From Candidatus Nomurabacteria bacterium (GTDB lineage Bacteria > Patescibacteriota > Minisyncoccia > Phycocordibacterales > PALSA-1337): a DNA stretch of 6,927 nucleotides. The DNA lies in the NCBI GenBank assembly GCA_943355185.1, contig CALREM010000013.1:1-6927 (forward strand), given 5' to 3'. Made by a program: the position numbers and the translations under genes. Each line of letters starts with the position of its first letter. Within the stretch, counting starts at the first letter, position 1. This document shows positions 1 to 6,070 of the stretch, piece by piece. Below the pieces are notes generated by a model. It had not been told where the DNA came from. It was given only the letters and a program-made list of their open reading frames with translations, and did no database searches.

Positions 1-437
1 GTCCCGTAAGATATTTCTTTGATGAAAAACTTGAAAATATATATTGGGGTTCAAATGCCGAAGCATTGCATTCTCAAAATATACTAAGAACAGGTCAGAT
101 ATTTGCGGTTTTATTTGATAGGATAGAATTTGGTGGTGTTTATATAAAATGTGAAGGTGGCCATATACTTGATGGAAAAGAATTAGAAGTTGGATTGGAG
201 ATTACTAACTCTTCTAGGGCAAAGGAGGGGGAACAAAAAATTACCCTAGATTATTATGCAGCAGGAAGTGTTCAAAAAATGTGGTCAGCAAAAATGACTA
301 ATCTTTGGATAAATATGCCCGTGAGAGATGAAAATGGTTTAATCTTAAGAGATGAGAGAGTAGAACTAGAAAGAATTGAGGAAAATACCAGACCTAAAGG
401 ATTAGTACGTGAACCATTAGAAAAATCTGAAAATTAA
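1..437 (+). CDS. PNPOx-like split-barrel flavin-binding protein (5' end outside window)
   Basis: The reading frame is open from the first complete codon (position 3) to TAA at 435-437, giving 144 visible residues. The TTG at 66 is internal, so the gene starts upstream of the window. The visible start (PVRYFFDEKLENIYWGS, then HSQNILRTGQIFAVLFD) follows the pattern of pyridoxamine-5'-phosphate-oxidase-like proteins. In those, a strand pair shows the protein's own residue set PV-x-F/Y-x-x-D, and the following HSxNI-x-x-x-x-x-x-x-V-x-x-FD stretch lines the FMN-binding split barrel. The C-terminal LWIN...DENG...RDERVEL resembles the late W-V/I-N...D-x-R-V-E-L segment of the same family. The family binds FMN, F420 or heme, and the true substrate cannot be read here. 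The gene is AT-rich and nearly all its Arg codons are AGA/AGG, unlike the exporter genes downstream. The next gene follows after 16 bp on the same strand. The family call rests on remembered sequence pattern, not a search. Confidence 0.62.
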   Translation, partial: PVRYFFDEKLENIYWGSNAEALHSQNILRTGQIFAVLFDRIEFGGVYIKCEGGHILDGKELEVGLEITNSSRAKEGEQKITLDYYAAGSVQKMWSAKMTNLWINMPVRDENGLILRDERVELERIEENTRPKGLVREPLEKSEN

Positions 438-453
438 TGCTAAAATGCAAATT

Positions 454-1014
454 ATGAAAAACTTGCAAAAAGGTTTCGTGGGGCCATTAGTAATAGCAAT
501 TATCGCAGTATTAGCAATAGGTGGCGGTGTCTATGTTTATAAAAATAAAAAAGTAAAAACTCTTCCTGTTGATACCGAAACGCAACAAACAAATACTCAA
601 ACTCCGCCAGTTAATACGCAAGCTAATAATTCTTCTTCGCAAGTTGATACTTCAAATTGGAAAACATATACTAATACAAAACAAGGATATAGTTTCCAAT
701 ATCCAAAAGAATTATACTTAGATACATCAAATACAACAGTCAGACTTTTCCGAAAAGTTCCTTATGACTTTGATCTCTATGTCAGAATTGATCCAAAAAA
801 AGTGGATATGCCTAAAAATAATTGGGTATATTCTGCAGGTTCACTGAATTGGAAATTTGACACTACTGGTAATGATGTTCTTTCGGCCACTATTTATTAT
901 CTTCCAATGGCTGGAAATAAAACTCTAATTATTACTAAACATGAATTATCTGATACTAAGGAATCAGAAGAAATGCTAAATAAAATTCTTTCCACTTTCA
1001 AATTCACAGAATAG
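454..1014 (+). CDS. Single-pass membrane-anchored protein with PsbP-like GYSFxYP module
   Basis: 186 residues from the ATG at 454. An in-frame ATG at 445 would add MQI; I prefer 454 because MKNLQKGFVGP is the usual kind of start for this anchored family, and neither start has a clear Shine-Dalgarno. Residues 1-7 are basic and 8-29 form one hydrophobic helix with a GGG kink. A KNKK stop-transfer patch follows at 30-33, then a Thr/Gln/Asn/Ser-rich low-complexity linker (about 36-66). The globular domain begins at W69, with Y72-T73-N74 and the motif GYSFQYP at 78-84, and runs to the C-terminus (ILSTFKF). The pattern 'YTN...G[FY]SF.YP' is typical of small extracytoplasmic PsbP-like domains common in Patescibacteria. 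The domain should therefore face outward on a flexible stalk. Function is unknown, with no catalytic motif seen. The gene follows the PNPOx-like gene by 16 bp, is equally AT-rich, and the pair may be one transcript. No GC-rich terminator hairpin follows; the downstream sequence is only T-rich. Confidence 0.72.
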   Translation: MKNLQKGFVGPLVIAIIAVLAIGGGVYVYKNKKVKTLPVDTETQQTNTQTPPVNTQANNSSSQVDTSNWKTYTNTKQGYSFQYPKELYLDTSNTTVRLFRKVPYDFDLYVRIDPKKVDMPKNNWVYSAGSLNWKFDTTGNDVLSATIYYLPMAGNKTLIITKHELSDTKESEEMLNKILSTFKFTE

Positions 1015-1138
1015 TTTTTGTTTATTCATTTTTTGTCTTTGATTCATTAAAAAAGCCAAGTGCGTTAAGTAAACTAGTTCCAACTTTACACCACACTCCC
1101 CGCAGCGAATGAACGAAGCGAAGAAGCAAGTAGTAGAG

Positions 1139-1147
1139 TGATATAAA
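1139..1147 (+). promoter_or_regulatory. Extended -10 promoter-like box before the long hairpin
   Basis: The sequence TGATATAAA matches the extended -10 pattern TGnTATAAT at all but the last base. No TTGACA-like -35 is present at 16-18 bp spacing; that position is GAA-rich. Extended -10 promoters can work without a -35. Initiation about 7 bp downstream would fall near 1154, just before the first paired base of the 1157-1309 hairpin. That placement is why it is listed. AT-rich boxes of this kind also occur by chance, so the promoter role is inferred. Confidence 0.35.
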
Positions 1148-1156
1148 TCTTTACCA

Positions 1157-1309
1157 GAGCCCAATGAATTATGTTTCGGAGCATGACCGCAATGAGATTC
1201 GAGTCCCGACAAATTACCCCTATGTGCTGAAGCCTTGGAAGCACATAGGGTATGTAATTTGGAGTGGGCGATCTTGCGGGCGTGTGGAGAAACGTAATTC
1301 ACTGGGCTC
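1157..1309. repeat. 153-nt imperfect palindrome folding into one long hairpin
   Basis: The two arms pair as follows. 1157-1177 with 1289-1309: 19 Watson-Crick pairs, one G-T and one mismatch. 1182-1192 with 1274-1284: 9 pairs, one G-T and one mismatch. Short helices follow at 1196-1198/1271-1273, 1200-1201/1269-1270 and 1205-1207/1266-1268. 1210-1217 with 1254-1261: 8 perfect pairs. 1218-1228 with 1240-1250: 11 perfect pairs, closing an 11-nt loop at 1229-1239. Only three bases (1251-1253) bulge between the last two helices. In total about 57 pairs lie along 153 nt. In the two outer helices an RNA from the + strand would have two G-U and two mismatched positions, the opposite strand one and three, so the + strand folds slightly better. 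No T-run follows on either strand, so it is not a plain intrinsic terminator. It may be a structured RNA, an mRNA leader or a MITE-like element. The fold is directly visible; the role is unknown. Confidence 0.82.
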
Positions 1310-1383
1310 CTGTTGATCTCCCTTTCCAAGTAAGGTTTTCCGTGTTACTCTACATAGCTCAAGAGTTTCGCTATTCAACGTAT

Positions 1384-3108
1384 ATGCCCCCGGTAAAACC
1401 ACAATCCAGCATGTTCGGTCTCCTCAAACGCTACTATGTGTTTGCGCTGCTTTTGGCTATTGCAACCATAGTGGGAAATGGTTTGGGATTGGCGGTGCCA
1501 AAGTTTATTTCCGTCGGTATCGATACCTTTTCAAAAGGCGAAAGCATTGCCACACTTTTTTATATCCAATTCCTCATCCTCTCCGTAGTCATTTTCGTCT
1601 TCACCTATTTCCAAGGAGTCTTCCAGACCTATCTTTCCGAAAAAGCTGCGTACGATATTCGTGAAGAACTTGCTGACAAGATCTCTCGTATGACCTTTGC
1701 GCGTCTCGAACAGGAGACTCCGGCAAAATTGTTGACCAACCTCACGTCCGACATCGATGCAATCAAATTATTTTTGTCGATGGGAGTTGCTACAGTCATC
1801 TCTTCAGTCGTAGTTATCATCGGAGCAGCTACATTACTCTTGAGAATCGATTGGAAATTAGCACTTGCAGTCCTTACTGTTGTTCCGTTGGTTGGCGTGA
1901 TATTTTTTGTGGTTTTCAAAAAGCTTGGACCGTTGTTCAAGAAGACACAGGAGTTCATTGATTCATTCAATACTATTATTAGTGAAAGTATCATTGGCTC
2001 CGCAATTGTTCGTGTATTCAATTCAGGGAAATTAGAACATGTGAAATTTAGCACCAAGAACACTGCAGCTCGTAACAACGGGCTGGAGATTCTCAAACTC
2101 TTTTCACTCGTCATTCCAGCAATCGGCGCTATTTCAAATGTGGCAGCCCTGATTATCCTTGTCTTGGGTGGTAAGTATGTGATCAACGGTACAATGTCAT
2201 TGGGAGATTTTACCGCATTCAATAGTTACGTTTTTATCCTGATCTTTCCATTTATCATGCTTGGTTTCGTATCGAGTATTATTTCGCGTGCGCAGACTTC
2301 GTACAATCGTATCCGTGCCATCATCGATCTTCCTGAAGAAGCAGATTCTGGAACCGTGGCCACTGAGATTCAAGGTGATATCGAGGTACGTAACGCGACA
2401 CTGACCTATGGTGAGAAAAAAGTATTGGACGATGTGTCATTCGCTATCAAAGCGCATACCAAGACCGCAATCATCGGACCAACTGCAGCAGGTAAGACAC
2501 AGCTTCTCCAGGTGCTCATGGGTCTGACAGCATTGAATTCTGGAGAAGTCCGTTACGACGGTCATCCTCTCAAAGACTATTCAAAACAAACATTGTATTC
2601 GCACGTCGCTCTGGTGTTCCAAGATAGTGTCCTCTTCAACATGAGTCTCAAAGAAAACATCGCGTTTAGTTCTGCGGTAGCCGAAGAGCATACGCAAAAG
2701 GCTATCGAAGTAGCTGAGCTTCATGATTTCATTCATACGCTTCCACAAGGATTGGATAGTGTCGTCTCCGAACGTGGCACTTCACTTTCTGGAGGTCAAA
2801 AGCAACGCATCATGTTGGCTCGTGCATTGGCACTCAATCCGCAGGTTATATTGCTGGATGACTTTACTGCCCGTGTCGATGAATCAACCGAGAAAAAGAT
2901 TTTGGCGAATATCGAAAAAAATTATCCTGATATTACTATTGTTTCAGTCACGCAGAAAATTCGTTCGGTGGAACATTTTGATAAGATCATTCTGTTGATG
3001 GAAGGGGAAGTCGTTGCCCAGGGAACACATCTCGAACTAACTGAAACATCTCCGGAGTACGCACAGATTATTGAATCGCAAAAAAGTACCAACACATATG
3101 AAAACTAG
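1384..3108 (+). CDS. ABC exporter half-transporter, subunit with degenerate catalytic site
   Basis: 574 residues from the ATG at 1384, the normal length for a TMD-NBD half-exporter. The frame stays open to a GTG at 1264, but the extra 40 residues are unlike the family and cross the palindrome. The TMD has six helices (about 17-39, 57-80, 133-153, 159-179, 240-263, 276-300) in the type IV exporter (ABC1-type) fold. The NBD follows from about 330: A-loop Tyr342, Walker A GPTAAGKT (365-372, Lys371), Q-loop Gln413, intact signature LSGGQ (468-472), Walker B VILLD (488-492), D-loop ARVD (496-499). Two catalytic residues are changed: the base after Walker B is Asp493 instead of Glu, and the H-loop is Gln524 instead of His. 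Both changes are known from the degenerate-site subunit of heterodimeric exporters such as TM287/TM288. The next gene overlaps by 11 bp and supplies the partner. Substrate is unknown; multidrug, lipid or peptide export are all possible. Confidence 0.96.
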   Translation: MPPVKPQSSMFGLLKRYYVFALLLAIATIVGNGLGLAVPKFISVGIDTFSKGESIATLFYIQFLILSVVIFVFTYFQGVFQTYLSEKAAYDIREELADKISRMTFARLEQETPAKLLTNLTSDIDAIKLFLSMGVATVISSVVVIIGAATLLLRIDWKLALAVLTVVPLVGVIFFVVFKKLGPLFKKTQEFIDSFNTIISESIIGSAIVRVFNSGKLEHVKFSTKNTAARNNGLEILKLFSLVIPAIGAISNVAALIILVLGGKYVINGTMSLGDFTAFNSYVFILIFPFIMLGFVSSIISRAQTSYNRIRAIIDLPEEADSGTVATEIQGDIEVRNATLTYGEKKVLDDVSFAIKAHTKTAIIGPTAAGKTQLLQVLMGLTALNSGEVRYDGHPLKDYSKQTLYSHVALVFQDSVLFNMSLKENIAFSSAVAEEHTQKAIEVAELHDFIHTLPQGLDSVVSERGTSLSGGQKQRIMLARALALNPQVILLDDFTARVDESTEKKILANIEKNYPDITIVSVTQKIRSVEHFDKIILLMEGEVVAQGTHLELTETSPEYAQIIESQKSTNTYEN

Positions 3109-4864
3109 TTACTCATTAAAAGATCATATTGATGATGCACCACAACGCTCTTTCAAGAGTGCGTTCGCAAAGATGAAACCACTCCTGATTCAGGAGAAAA
3201 AGGGGATCATCATCGCTTTTGTGGCAGTCATCGCCAACGCCTTCTTTAACCTCGTTGGTCCATTGGGTATTGGATATACGATCGATACCTATATTATTCC
3301 TCAGGACTATCAGGGCGTTCTGATTGCTGGAGTAGTACTCCTCGGTATTTTCATTGCAGCCTTTATTTCCAACTATGTGCAGATGCGCGTGATGGGAGGT
3401 GTAGCACAACGTACCTTGTGGCAATTGCGCAATGATCTTTTTGCAAAGCTTCAGGATCTGCCTTTGGCATTTTTCAATCAAAATAAAGCGGGCGATCTGA
3501 TCTCTCGTGTGAACAGTGATACGGAAAAGGTGAATGAATTTTTCTCACAAGGCTTAATGCGTTTTGTTGGAAGTGTGGTGATGGTGGGAGGTGCAGGAAT
3601 ATTTATCGTAGCGATCAACTGGAAGCTCGGTGCAGCATCTCTGATCCCCGCACTCTTTATCGTCATATTCACTCAAGTGGTTGCTCGTTGGGTTGGTCGG
3701 GTCAATAAAAAGAGTCTGACGACCAGTGGTTTATTGAGTGGAGAAATTCAAGAAACAATCGCGAACTTCAAAGTAATCTTGGCTTTCAACAGAAGGGATT
3801 ATTTTAAAAAACGTTTTGCAGAAGTAAATGGAAATAATTTCAAAGCTGCTTTTCGTGCTGGTGTGGCCAATGAATTGTTTACACCGACTTTCGAATGGAT
3901 GGGTAATATCGCTTTGGTTATTGTGCTTGGTTTCGGTTTGTACCTGATTGCTTCAGGGCAGTTGGCTATCGGTATCCTTGTTAGTTTCGTGATCTACGTT
4001 ACGCGCTTCTATGATCCATTGCGTGAGATGGCACGTCTCTGGGCAACCTTGCAGACGGCCTTGGCAGCCTGGGATCGTATCGGGATCATTCTCCATCTGA
4101 CGTCAGATGTGGCAGTTATTCCTGCTGAAACACTCAAACATACAGGCAAAGGTCTTTTGGAATTTCGTCAGGTTTCGTTCGGATATCCGGAGGGACGTGA
4201 AGTTTTGCACAAGGTGAACTTCGTATTTGAAAAAGGAAAAACCTATGCACTGGTTGGTCCAACTGGTGGTGGCAAAACAACAACCGCATCGTTGATCGCA
4301 CGTCTCTATGATCCAACATCTGGTGAAGTGTTTTTGGATGGTAAGGATATTCGTTCCTATGATCCGAAAGAACGCGCTCAGAAAATTGGTTTCATCTTAC
4401 AAGAACCGTTTCTCTTTAGTGGCACGATCAAGGACAACTTGCTCTACGGTCTGGATGCCTATGCGACGATGACTGATGCGGAACTTTCGGCTGTTATGGA
4501 AAAATTTGGATTTACTTCATTGGTGTCTCGTTTCGAAAAAGGATTGGATACACCGATTGGTTCGAGTGGTATGTTGTCTTTGGGTGAACGTCAGATCATC
4601 GCTTTCATGCGCGCAGTTTTGCGTGAACCTGAACTGTTGATTCTCGATGAGGCGACTGCAAATATCGATACGATTACCGAGAAAATTCTCGATGAAATTT
4701 TGGCCAAGCTTCCTCCGACCACAACTCGTGTGATCATTGCTCACCGCTTGAATACGATTGCCAATGCCGATGATATTTTCTTTGTGAATGGTGGGGAAGT
4801 CAAAGAAGCTGGTTCAATGGAACATGCAGTTGAAATGTTATTGCACGGAAAGCGCGCGAGTTAA
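3098..4864 (+). CDS. ABC exporter half-transporter, partner subunit with catalytic Glu and non-canonical signature
   Basis: 588 residues from the ATG at 3098, which lies inside the end of the preceding gene (11-bp overlap, so translation is probably coupled). An in-frame TTG at 3071 would add nine residues and is less likely. Six TMD helices lie at about 36-58, 73-93, 153-174, 177-198, 266-284 and 288-308. NBD: A-loop Tyr363, Walker A GPTGGGKT (387-394, Lys393), Q-loop Gln435, Walker B LLILD (513-517) with catalytic Glu518, D-loop ANID (521-524), H-loop His549. All ATP-hydrolysis residues are present. The signature, however, is LSLGE (493-497) instead of LSGGQ. In a head-to-tail dimer this faces the degenerate Walker motifs of the first subunit. 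The dimer thus has one consensus site (these Walker motifs with the partner's LSGGQ) and one degenerate site. It acts in the cytoplasmic membrane as an exporter of unknown substrate. Its TAA directly abuts the ung stop on the other strand. Confidence 0.97.
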   Translation: MKTSYSLKDHIDDAPQRSFKSAFAKMKPLLIQEKKGIIIAFVAVIANAFFNLVGPLGIGYTIDTYIIPQDYQGVLIAGVVLLGIFIAAFISNYVQMRVMGGVAQRTLWQLRNDLFAKLQDLPLAFFNQNKAGDLISRVNSDTEKVNEFFSQGLMRFVGSVVMVGGAGIFIVAINWKLGAASLIPALFIVIFTQVVARWVGRVNKKSLTTSGLLSGEIQETIANFKVILAFNRRDYFKKRFAEVNGNNFKAAFRAGVANELFTPTFEWMGNIALVIVLGFGLYLIASGQLAIGILVSFVIYVTRFYDPLREMARLWATLQTALAAWDRIGIILHLTSDVAVIPAETLKHTGKGLLEFRQVSFGYPEGREVLHKVNFVFEKGKTYALVGPTGGGKTTTASLIARLYDPTSGEVFLDGKDIRSYDPKERAQKIGFILQEPFLFSGTIKDNLLYGLDAYATMTDAELSAVMEKFGFTSLVSRFEKGLDTPIGSSGMLSLGERQIIAFMRAVLREPELLILDEATANIDTITEKILDEILAKLPPTTTRVIIAHRLNTIANADDIFFVNGGEVKEAGSMEHAVEMLLHGKRAS

Positions 4865-5539
4865 TTATTTCCAATCGATCTCTGGGTGACCCTGTCTGGC
4901 TAAATATTCATTTGCTTTGCTAAAGGGTTTTGAACCGAGGAAGCCGGTATGTGCAGAAAAAGGTGAAGGATGAGCTGATTCAATGATGAGATGTTTGTTA
5001 CGGTCGATCAGAATACCTTTGTTCTTTGCATATGCGCCCCATAGAATAAAGATGAGGTGTGTACGCTCTGCAGAAAGCTTTTTGATGATTGCATCAGTAA
5101 ATAATTCCCACCCTTTGTTCTGGTGTGAACCAGGCGTTTGAGCTTGTACGGTCAGAGTTGCATTGAGAAGCAACACTCCTTGTTTTGCCCAACGCGACAG
5201 GTCGCCGTTTGGTTCCGGAGTAATACCGAGGTCGCTTTGGATTTCTTTAAAAATAGTACGGAGCGATGGAGGCAGAGGAATATCACTGTGAACAGCGAAC
5301 GAAAGACCATTCGCCTGACGCGCTCCATGATACGGATCCTGACCGAGAATGACGATCTTCACTTGATCAAACGGACAGAGGTCGAACGCGCGAAACACAT
5401 CCTTTGGAGAAGGGTATATCGTCTTGTTGAGGTATTCTTCACGTACAAATGCTGAGAGTTCAGTAAAATAAGACTTTTCAAATTCCTCATGCAAAGCCTT
5501 TTTCCAAGAAGCTTCCATATGGACTGAGGTGGGGTTCAT
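4865..5539 (-). CDS. ung: Uracil-DNA glycosylase, family 1
   Basis: 224 residues, the usual length for Ung. The enzyme removes uracil from DNA by cleaving the N-glycosidic bond, the first step of base excision repair in the cytoplasm. Family-1 marks are all present: the water-activating motif GQDPYHG with Asp68 (66-72), uracil-stacking Phe81, LLLN with uracil-recognising Asn126, and the HPSPFSAH loop with catalytic His190 followed by GFLGSKPFS in the minor-groove region. The C-terminus EIDWK matches the PIDW end of other Ung proteins. I give the first ATG (5539) as start. The ATG at 5518 (MEASWKKALHEEF) is a good alternative, because homologues often begin near this SWKK segment and neither start has a clear ribosome binding site. 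The SRPBCC gene ends 9 bp upstream on the same strand, suggesting cotranscription. The gene converges on the ABC operon with no bases between the two stop codons. Confidence 0.97.
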   Translation of the reverse strand: MNPTSVHMEASWKKALHEEFEKSYFTELSAFVREEYLNKTIYPSPKDVFRAFDLCPFDQVKIVILGQDPYHGARQANGLSFAVHSDIPLPPSLRTIFKEIQSDLGITPEPNGDLSRWAKQGVLLLNATLTVQAQTPGSHQNKGWELFTDAIIKKLSAERTHLIFILWGAYAKNKGILIDRNKHLIIESAHPSPFSAHTGFLGSKPFSKANEYLARQGHPEIDWK

Positions 5540-5548
5540 GGGGGTATT

Positions 5549-6013
5549 TTAGCCTCGGCGGGGCTGATTTTCTTTTGTTATTGTGAGCCAGCGGTATTTT
5601 CTCCATGCAAACAAAGCAGTCATTCCAATCCAGATGAGGGGAGTCATCAGTCCAGCGGTGAGATCTAGCGTCTCGTCGTAGCGGGTATGCGAGTCTCCAT
5701 CCTTACGTAATATAACTTTATGATTCCACATCTTCACCGCAAAACCTGGTCCGATATCGGTGAGTATTGCTTCTGTTCCTGTGAGTTTTGATTGAATTGA
5801 AAGTTCTTGCCACCCAAGAGGTAAAAAACCCAAAAAGTACATATTCATGCGATAAGTAACTCCATTTTCCCAGCGATCTGGAAAGACCGATGTTTTCGCT
5901 GCCTTAAAAGCGACAAGTGGCGAGGCTACTTTCTGCATCATTGATGGAGCGTTGAGTGCATCAAAGACTCGATCGATATTCCATGGAATTGTTATGTTTG
6001 TTTTGAAAATCAT
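5549..6013 (-). CDS. SRPBCC (START/polyketide-cyclase-like) family protein
   Basis: 154 residues. The N-terminus (INIPW-type strand, then VFDALNAPSMMQKVASPLVAF) is the classic first strand and helix pair of the SRPBCC helix-grip fold. It is followed by an antiparallel sheet: ENGVTYRMNMYFLGFLPLGWQELSI, a strand around the GPGF turn, then WNHKVIL and HTRYDETLDL. The end, GLMTPLIWIGMTALF followed by WRKYRWL (121-143), resembles the long C-terminal helix of a bacterial SRPBCC subgroup that reads GLLTPLVW...RWR. The helix is hydrophobic enough to look membrane-spanning, but in this family it packs over the ligand cavity. The fold binds hydrophobic ligands; the ligand and any enzymatic role cannot be told here. 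It lies 57 bp after the membrane protein gene and 9 bp before ung, all on the minus strand. No strong Shine-Dalgarno precedes the ATG at 6013. Confidence 0.75.
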   Translation of the reverse strand: MIFKTNITIPWNIDRVFDALNAPSMMQKVASPLVAFKAAKTSVFPDRWENGVTYRMNMYFLGFLPLGWQELSIQSKLTGTEAILTDIGPGFAVKMWNHKVILRKDGDSHTRYDETLDLTAGLMTPLIWIGMTALFAWRKYRWLTITKENQPRRG

Positions 6014-6070
6014 ATAAGTAAGAGAGTTTTCTGCAGCTTGTGGAAATTGGAATGTCTGACATGCTATCTA

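Larger units (their letters stand above)
1015..1383. other. 369-bp gene-free stretch at a composition boundary
   Basis: No credible gene is seen on either strand. The minus-strand open frame across 976-1329 has no recognisable domain and runs through the palindrome. The plus-strand frame from the GTG at 1264 is only an upstream extension of the ABC gene. In order the stretch holds: a T-rich segment after the anchored-protein gene (1015-1045); an A/G-rich, GAA-repeating segment (about 1103-1137); an extended -10-like box (1139-1147); the long imperfect palindrome (1157-1309); and 74 bp of leader before the ABC start. AT-rich coding sequence lies to the left and moderate-GC coding sequence to the right. 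Confidence 0.8.

Noticed and set aside
1190..1215. tRNA T-arm (ATTCGAGTCCC)
   Set aside because: The bases flanking TTCGAGT do not form the required 5-bp stem, and no acceptor or anticodon arm can be placed.
1157..1320. Integron attC site
   Set aside because: Imperfect palindromes suggest it, but no proper GTTRRRY/RYYYAAC core pair frames the arms (GTTGATC at 1312-1318 fails one position), and no integrase is present.
976..1329. Minus-strand 117-aa open frame with an RCGECG zinc-ribbon-like string
   Set aside because: Only one Cys pair is present, no recombinase or other domain is recognisable, and the frame runs through the palindrome and the end of the anchored-protein gene.
1321..1339. 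Intrinsic terminator (CCTT/AAGG stem followed by TTTT)
   Set aside because: The stem has only 4 bp, too weak to call.
1313..1356. Sigma-70 promoter for the ABC operon (TTTCCA, 17 bp, TACTCT)
   Set aside because: It matches the consensus at only 4/6 and 3/6 positions, no better than background.
1264..1383. N-terminal extension of the first ABC gene from the GTG at 1264
   Set aside because: The 40 extra residues do not resemble exporter N-termini and cross the right arm of the palindrome. The ATG at 1384 gives the normal length.
5549..5660. C-terminal transmembrane helix in the SRPBCC protein
   Set aside because: Its position and sequence match the long C-terminal helix of the SRPBCC fold, so a membrane anchor is not needed to explain it.
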